NCBI RefSeq assembly: GCF_000720725.1 | Contig: NZ_JOCQ01000077.1 | Location: forward strand, 1-62,681 | Reading direction: 5' to 3' | DNA from: Streptomyces rimosus subsp. rimosus | GTDB taxonomy: Bacteria; Actinomycetota; Actinomycetes; Streptomycetales; Streptomycetaceae | DNA length: 62,681 nt | In this document: in pieces, positions 57,991 to 62,681 of the stretch | How positions within the stretch are numbered: the stretch's first letter is position 1 | How the letters are laid out: each line of letters opens with the position of its first letter | Program-made: the position numbers and the translations under genes | The notes under the pieces: model-generated | The model's input: the letters and a program-made list of their open reading frames with translations, nothing else | Told to the model about the DNA's origin: nothing | The model's database searches: none

Positions 57991-58358
57991 CCGTGCCTCC
58001 TCGTGGGAAGTGCGCTCTGGACTTCTCATGATCACCCCTCGCGGCCTTCCTGGCCACCCATTCAGCAAGGTCCGTGGCACTTCCTTTGGCGCTTGAGGCG
58101 CCGCATTGACCCTTGGAATTAGGGGTTCCGCTCGGAATTGAAAGGGTCGGACAGCGGAATTTTTCGCGAACAAGCAGGTCAGAGGGGGGTGGTACGACAT
58201 GATGACGGCCGGGCCCAGGGGGCCCGGCCGTCACGGGGAGGCTCGCCGATGTACGAGCCGTTCTCACTCAGATGATGGATCACCCGTCGGCCGAATGATC
58301 CAGACGTCCTTGATCCCTCCCGCCCCGGACCGCCTCCGGGGCCGGGACCACCGCCGGC
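57991..58358 (-). promoter_or_regulatory. gbn upstream region with GATC cluster
   Basis: 368 bp between abc-F stop and gbn start. GATC occurs at 58030-58033, 58278-58281, 58297-58300 and 58312-58315; the last three lie within 38 bp. At this base composition about one GATC would be expected. A/T-richer stretches (58110-58195, with ATTTTTCG) probably include the gbn promoter. Confidence 0.5.
58203..58233 (-). terminator. Hairpin terminator after ABC-F gene
   Basis: TGACGGCCGGGCCC (58203-58216) pairs perfectly with GGGCCCGGCCGTCA (58220-58233), loop AGG. Confidence 0.75.
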
Positions 58359-59957
58359 TCAGGCCAGCGCGACCAGGTCCGCGTAGTCCTGGCCCCACAG
58401 GTCCTCGACGCCGTCCGGGAGCAGGATGATGCGCTCCGGCTGGAGCGCGTCGACCGCGCCCTCGTCGTGGGAGACCAGCACCACCGCGCCGGTGAAGGTG
58501 TGCAGCGCGCCGAGGATCTCCTCGCGGCTGGCCGGGTCGAGGTTGTTCGTCGGCTCGTCCAGGAGCAGCACGTTGGCGGAGGAGACGACCAGGGTGGCCA
58601 GCGCCAGCCGGGTCTTCTCGCCGCCGGAGAGCACGCCCGCGGGCTTGTCGACGTCGTCGCCGGAGAAGAGGAACGAGCCGAGCGTCTTGCGGATGTCGAC
58701 CAGGTCCATGTCCGGCGCGGCCGAGCGCATGTTCTCCAGGACCGTGCGGTCCGGGTCCAGCGTCTCGTGCTCCTGCGCGTAGTAGCCCAGCTTCAGGCCG
58801 TGCCCGGGGCGCACCTCGCCGGTGTCCGGCGTCTCCACACCCGCCAGCAGGCGCAGCAGCGTCGTCTTGCCCGCGCCGTTCAGGCCGAGGATGACGACCC
58901 GGGAGCCCTTGTCGACGGCCAGGTCGACGTCGGTGAAGATCTCCAGCGAACCGTACGACTTGGACAGACCCTCGGCGGTGAGCGGGGTCTTGCCGCAGGG
59001 CGCGGGGTCCGGGAAGCGCAGCTTGGCGACCTTGTCGGAGGCGCGTACCTCTTCCAGGCCCGCGAGGAGCTTGTCGGCGCGCTTGGCCATGTTCTGGGCG
59101 GCGACGGTCTTGGTGGCCTTGGCGCGCATCTTGTCGGCCTGCGAATGCAGCGCGGCGGCCTTCTTCTCGGCGTTGGCGCGCTCGCGCTTGCGGCGCTTCT
59201 CGTCGGCCTCGCGCTGCTGCTGGTACAGCTTCCAGCCCATGTTGTAGATGTCGATCTGGGACCGGTTGGCGTCCAGGTAGAAGACCTTGTTGACCACGGT
59301 CTCGACCAGGTCGACGTCGTGGGAGATCACGATGAAGCCGCCGCGGTAGGTCTTCAGGTAGTCGCGCAGCCAGACGATCGAGTCGGCGTCGAGGTGGTTG
59401 GTCGGCTCGTCCAGGAGCAGGGTGTCGGAGTCCGAGAAGAGGATGCGGGCCAGCTCGACGCGGCGCCGCTGACCGCCGGAGAGGGTGTGCAGGGGCTGGC
59501 CGAGGATGCGGTCCGGCAGGCCCAGGCTGGCGGCGATGGTCGCGGCCTCCGCCTCGGCCGCGTACCCGCCCTTGGTCAGGAACTCCGTCTCCAGGCGCTC
59601 GTACTTCTTCATCGCCTTCTCGCGGGTGGCGCCCTTGCCGTTGGACATCCGGTCCTCGTTCTCGCGCATCTTGCGCAGGACCTCGTCCAGGCCGCGGGCG
59701 GACAGGATGCGGTCGCGGGCGAGCACGTCCAGGTCGCCGGTGCGCGGGTCCTGCGGCAGGTAGCCGACCTCGCCGGAGCGGGTGACCGTGCCGGCGGCCG
59801 GGATGCCCTCGCCCGCCAGGACCTTGGTCAGGGTCGTCTTGCCCGCGCCGTTGCGGCCGACCAGGCCGATCCGGTCGCCCTTGGCGATGCGGAACGAAGC
59901 GGACTCGATCAGGACACGGGCGCCGGCGCGCAGCTCCAGGCCGGAGGCGGTGATCAC
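58359..59957 (-). CDS. ABC-F family ATP-binding protein
   Basis: 532-residue soluble protein with two ABC domains and no membrane part. Domain 1: Walker A GRNGAGKTT (near residues 35-43), LSGGQRRR, LLLDEPTNHLD. A charged linker runs about residues 235-310 (READEKRRKRERANAEKK). Domain 2: GLNGAGKTT, LSGGEKTR, LLLDEPTNNLD. ABC-F proteins bind the ribosome and relieve stalling or give antibiotic protection; this one has the general housekeeping look (Uup/EttA-like) and no drug-gene context. GTG at 59957 follows AGGAGTC. Confidence 0.93.
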   Translation of the reverse strand: MITASGLELRAGARVLIESASFRIAKGDRIGLVGRNGAGKTTLTKVLAGEGIPAAGTVTRSGEVGYLPQDPRTGDLDVLARDRILSARGLDEVLRKMRENEDRMSNGKGATREKAMKKYERLETEFLTKGGYAAEAEAATIAASLGLPDRILGQPLHTLSGGQRRRVELARILFSDSDTLLLDEPTNHLDADSIVWLRDYLKTYRGGFIVISHDVDLVETVVNKVFYLDANRSQIDIYNMGWKLYQQQREADEKRRKRERANAEKKAAALHSQADKMRAKATKTVAAQNMAKRADKLLAGLEEVRASDKVAKLRFPDPAPCGKTPLTAEGLSKSYGSLEIFTDVDLAVDKGSRVVILGLNGAGKTTLLRLLAGVETPDTGEVRPGHGLKLGYYAQEHETLDPDRTVLENMRSAAPDMDLVDIRKTLGSFLFSGDDVDKPAGVLSGGEKTRLALATLVVSSANVLLLDEPTNNLDPASREEILGALHTFTGAVVLVSHDEGAVDALQPERIILLPDGVEDLWGQDYADLVALA

Positions 59958-60303
59958 GGGGAAGACTCCTGGGCAGGTAAGGACAGCGGAAGGGACGGGG
60001 ATGATCACAGCCGCGCGGCGGCGCGCGCCCCGCACGGCAGGGCCGGTGCGGACGGGCGGCCCGGACGGCGCGCCGACGCCGTCTAATGCGCGAGGAGAAT
60101 TGCCATACGGAGCAGTCTAACGGTGACGTGCAACCAGTTTTTCCGGGCCGCCGGCGAGGCCGCTGTGCGGAGGGGTGGACCGTGCCCGTCCGCGCTCGCC
60201 CGTTCGGCCGTCCGGGGTCGCGGTGGGCGGGCGGGCGCGGCTGGATAAGGGGTGCGGAGGGTGTGCGCCCGTACGGGGCGGAGCGGCGGAGGGCGGTGCG
60301 GCC

Positions 60304-61194
60304 ATGCAGTTCGACGACGACGCCGGACTGGACACCTCGCAGGTCCAGGACCGGCGCGGCAGCCGGCTGCCCGGCGGGCGGGCCACGCTCGGCGGGGGGC
60401 TGGCCGGCCTGATCGCGCTGGTGGCCGGGCTGTTCTTCGGCATCGGGCCGAACGAGCTGGGCCTGACCGGCACGGATCCGTCACCGGAGCCCGGCGCCTC
60501 CTCCGCCGAGCGGGTCCAGGAGCGGTGCCGGACCGGGCAGGACGCCAACCGCCGCGAGGACTGCCGGACCGTGGCCGTCGTCAACAGCGCGCAGTCCTTC
60601 TGGCAGCAGGAGTTCCGGCGGCGCGGCGCCGCGTACGAGCGGGCGCCGACGGTCCTGTTCACCGGCCGCGCGGACACCGCGTGCGGGTCCGCGACCTCGG
60701 CGGTCGGGCCGTTCTACTGCCCCGGCGACCGCAAGGTCTATCTGGACCTGGACTTCTTCCGGGAGCTGCGCACGAAGTTCGGCTCCAGCGGCGGGCCGTT
60801 CGCGCAGGCGTACGTCGTGGCGCACGAATACGGCCACCACGTCCAGAACCTGACGGGCACGCTGCACCGCTCCCAGGCCGGCCGGCCGGGCGCGGACAGC
60901 AACGCGGTCAGGGTCGAGCTCCAGGCCGACTGCTACGCCGGGGTATGGGCCCGGCACGCGACCGACACGCCCCAGGAGTCCACCGGGCGGCCACTGATCA
61001 CCAGCCTCACCGAGGCGGATGTACGCGACGGCCTCGACGCGGCGGCCGCGGTCGGCGACGACCGGATCCAGGAGCGTTTCCAGGGCCGGGTCACGCCGGA
61101 GAGCTGGACGCACGGGTCCTCGGCGCAGCGGCAGCGGTGGTTCTCGGCCGGGTTCCGTACGGGGAGCATGGCGCACTGCGACACGTTCCGCTGA
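60304..61194 (+). CDS. YpfJ-type neutral zinc metallopeptidase
   Basis: 296-residue membrane-anchored metallopeptidase. A short cytoplasmic start is followed by one helix (residues 32-50, GLAGLIALVAGLFFGIGPN). The extracytoplasmic domain carries the zinc motif HEYGHH at 174-179 (YVVAHEYGHHVQN), the second glutamate region VRVELQADCYAGVWARHA, and paired cysteines (TACGS, PFYCPGD). This matches the ypfJ/peptidase U32-independent neutral zinc family. Substrate unknown. ATG at 60304 is set by the family start MQFDDDAGLDTSQVQDRRG. Confidence 0.92.
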   Translation: MQFDDDAGLDTSQVQDRRGSRLPGGRATLGGGLAGLIALVAGLFFGIGPNELGLTGTDPSPEPGASSAERVQERCRTGQDANRREDCRTVAVVNSAQSFWQQEFRRRGAAYERAPTVLFTGRADTACGSATSAVGPFYCPGDRKVYLDLDFFRELRTKFGSSGGPFAQAYVVAHEYGHHVQNLTGTLHRSQAGRPGADSNAVRVELQADCYAGVWARHATDTPQESTGRPLITSLTEADVRDGLDAAAAVGDDRIQERFQGRVTPESWTHGSSAQRQRWFSAGFRTGSMAHCDTFR

Positions 61195-61266
61195 GCGAGC
61201 CGGTCGGCCGGCCGGGGCCCGGAAGATCGTGCGCCTTGCGGCTTCCGCGCTGGTCAGAAGGGGGCC

Positions 61267-61310
61267 GGAGGGCGTTCGGAGAGCGTCCGGAGGGCGTCCG
61301 GAGGGCGTTG
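61267..61310. repeat. 11-bp tandem repeat, four copies
   Basis: GGAGGGCGTCC-type units at 61267, 61278, 61289 and 61300 with one or two differences each. It lies in the 197-bp gap between the metallopeptidase and VOC genes. Confidence 0.8.
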
Positions 61311-61391
61311 TCAGACCCCGGTGCCAGACTGTGATGTGGGTCTCGGAGCGGGGCCCGCGGACTCTGATCACAGGCAGGAAAGGTGATCGTC

Positions 61392-61808
61392 ATGACCGAT
61401 GTGGCGGCGGGGACGCCCACGTTCTGTCCGACACTGCACTACCGCGACGCGAAAGCGGCGATCAAGCAGCTCACGGAAGCCTTCGGCTTCACGCGGAGCG
61501 CGCTGTACGAGAGCGAGGACGGCACGGTGCTGCACGCCGAGCTGGCTTTCGGGAACGGCGTGGTGATGCTGGGCTCGAAGGGCATCGGCGGGCCGTACGA
61601 AGAGGCGCTGGGAGACGGCGGCCCGATCGGCGTGTACACGACCGTCGCGGACCCGGACGCGCACCACCGGCGGGCCGAGCGGGCCGGGGTGGAGATAGTC
61701 CTGCCGCTCACGGACCAGGACTACGGCTCCCGTGAGTACACGGCCCGCGATCTGGAGGGCAACCTCTGGACCTTCGGGACGTACGCGCCGGCGCTGCCGC
61801 AGGGCTGA
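61392..61808 (+). CDS. VOC family (glyoxalase/bleomycin resistance-like) protein
   Basis: 138-residue protein with two beta-alpha-beta-beta-beta units: TFCPTLHYRDAKAAIKQLTE, ALYESEDGTVLHAELAFGNG, then GVYTTVADPDAHHRRAERAG and SREYTARDLEGNLWTFGTYA. This is the YP-type PhnB/glyoxalase group with possible metal ligands His and Glu. Substrate unknown; it could be an antibiotic-binding or a metabolic enzyme. ATG at 61392 follows AGGAAAGG; a GTG at 61383 is an alternative start. Confidence 0.88.
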   Translation: MTDVAAGTPTFCPTLHYRDAKAAIKQLTEAFGFTRSALYESEDGTVLHAELAFGNGVVMLGSKGIGGPYEEALGDGGPIGVYTTVADPDAHHRRAERAGVEIVLPLTDQDYGSREYTARDLEGNLWTFGTYAPALPQG

Positions 61809-61858
61809 CGGGCGGGCGCCGGACTCCGCGACCGGGTCCGCCGCCCGCGCCGGGAGCG

Positions 61859-62681
61859 TCAGGCGCCGCCCGTGTGGACCTGGAAGGCGGCTCGCCGTAC
61901 GGCCTTGGCGAGGGCCGGGTCGGGGTGGGCGGCGGCCAGCGCGACCAGGACCTGCACGGTGCGCGGGTGGCCGACGGCCCGTACCTCCTCCAGCAGGCGC
62001 GGGACCGAGCCCTGGACGGCCGATTCGAGGTGGCGGACCAGCAGCTGGCTCTCGCCGTGGTCGGCGACGGCCGCGGCGGTGTCCACCCACAGCCAGGTGG
62101 ACTCCTCGCGGGTGAGCACGTCCGGCGCGGTCTCCGGGTCGCCGCCCTCGTGCTCGACCAGCCAGAGCAGGGCGTACGGCCGCAGGCCCGGCTCGTCGGC
62201 GGCGGCGCGCACGGCGGGCTCCGCCGGGGCGCCGACGGCGCGCAGCGCCTCGAAGGCCAGGCCGCGCAGCAGCGCGTCCTCGCCGCGGGCCACGTCGAGC
62301 AGCTCCTCGACCGCGCTGCCCGCGGACCGGGCGGCCAGCCAGGCACGGTATTCGGCGCGTGCCGGGCCCGGGGTCAGCCGGGCGCAGCCGCGCAGCATCG
62401 CCTCGGCGGACTGCTCGATGTTGCCCGCCGGGCTCTGCGCGGCGACGCAGATCTGTTCCAGCTTGACCCAGACCGACCAGTTGCCGAGGGGGGTGAGCAG
62501 CGCTTCACGTTCGGCGGGCACGCCGGTTTTCGCGCCGTCCCGCACGACGAGCGCGCCGACGGCGGCGAGACCGTCCAGCGCCCAGTCCAGGAGCACCGCG
62601 AGTGACACCCCTGCGGCGTCACTCACCGAGTCGGCGGCGTCCGGGGCGGCGGGGGCGGATGTCGCGGCGGCGGCGGGGGCG
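61859..62681 (-). CDS. HEAT-repeat-like hypothetical protein, 5' end outside window
   Basis: The frame is open to the right edge, so the start lies outside; an in-frame GTG at 62626 is possible but the upstream Ala/Pro-rich codons (APAAPDAADS) keep the same bias. At least 273 residues, helical and Ala/Glu/Leu-rich. Repeated helix pairs such as ALLRGLAFEALRAVGAPAEP, YALLWLVEHEGG and VGHPRTVQVLVALAAAHPDP resemble HEAT/Armadillo repeats, which bind proteins. No catalytic motif. Convergent with the VOC gene. Confidence 0.75.
   Translation of the reverse strand, partial: APAAAATSAPAAPDAADSVSDAAGVSLAVLLDWALDGLAAVGALVVRDGAKTGVPAEREALLTPLGNWSVWVKLEQICVAAQSPAGNIEQSAEAMLRGCARLTPGPARAEYRAWLAARSAGSAVEELLDVARGEDALLRGLAFEALRAVGAPAEPAVRAAADEPGLRPYALLWLVEHEGGDPETAPDVLTREESTWLWVDTAAAVADHGESQLLVRHLESAVQGSVPRLLEEVRAVGHPRTVQVLVALAAAHPDPALAKAVRRAAFQVHTGGA

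Overview
The window is high-G+C actinobacterial DNA, and the gene content points firmly to a Streptomyces chromosome core region. Markers include two chaplins, a 73-residue Gbn-type nucleoid protein, a streptophobe-type membrane protein, an FHA-ABC transporter and a Spo0M-like arrestin. Many starts are GTG or TTG, and the third codon position is almost always G or C. The left edge (about 1-330) looks like the promoter and leader of an rRNA operon reading leftward out of the window.

Layout. 423-7848 holds DNA repair (mpg), a Spo0M-like protein, a PEBP-like protein, an HNH nuclease, a TauE-type permease and an SPFH/NfeD pair next to an ABC ATPase. 8011-10602 holds two cysteine-free chaplins beside a NarL-type response regulator and GAF histidine kinase. 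10785-21331 carries an SDR, queA, an iodotyrosine deiodinase-like flavoprotein, a transglycosylase, the FHA-ABC transporter, a streptophobe protein, serB and a SixA-like phosphatase. 21430-25793 carries small membrane proteins, an MFS carrier with a divergent GntR regulator, and the fabG-fabI pair of type II fatty-acid synthesis.

26001-35338 is the tldD-tldE (pmbA) pair, normally adjacent and translationally coupled, here split by about 6.4 kb. The upstream tldD is full length, but its last ~110 codons use different codons from the rest. A second, diverged tldD 3' end lies just before pmbA and still overlaps its start by ATGA. A perfect 31-bp direct repeat lies inside both tldD ends. The simplest reading is an islet inserted at the tldD 3' end that brought a replacement end. 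Its cargo is a nitroreductase, a DUF6092-like protein, an unrecognised 379-residue protein, a 14-TM drug exporter, a small exported protein and a decayed creatininase-family gene. No integrase is visible.

35452-43635 holds tyrS, a GlsB-type protein, DUF3099, moaA, an actP-type symporter with its DUF485 partner, and a secreted subtilase. The symporter's 3' end runs into a G/C homopolymer tract (about 39687-39787) that looks like an assembly defect and creates a false symporter-MoaA fusion. 43756-52578 includes a MerR/maleylpyruvate isomerase-like fusion, a dehydrogenase, a YhhN protein, a sterol desaturase-like enzyme, an exonuclease with BRCT, SURF1 and a GH15 enzyme. 53443-56814 is an Asp23/AmaP envelope-stress-type cluster. 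56873-62681 holds an enoyl-CoA hydratase, gbn with GATC sites upstream, an ABC-F ATPase, a YpfJ-type metallopeptidase, a VOC protein and a HEAT-like protein cut by the window end.

Points most worth a second look: the split tldD-tldE locus with its 31-bp repeats; a ~28-codon A/T-richer in-frame insertion inside the SDR at 11166-11250; the tandem cysteine-free chaplins; and the GATC cluster before gbn.
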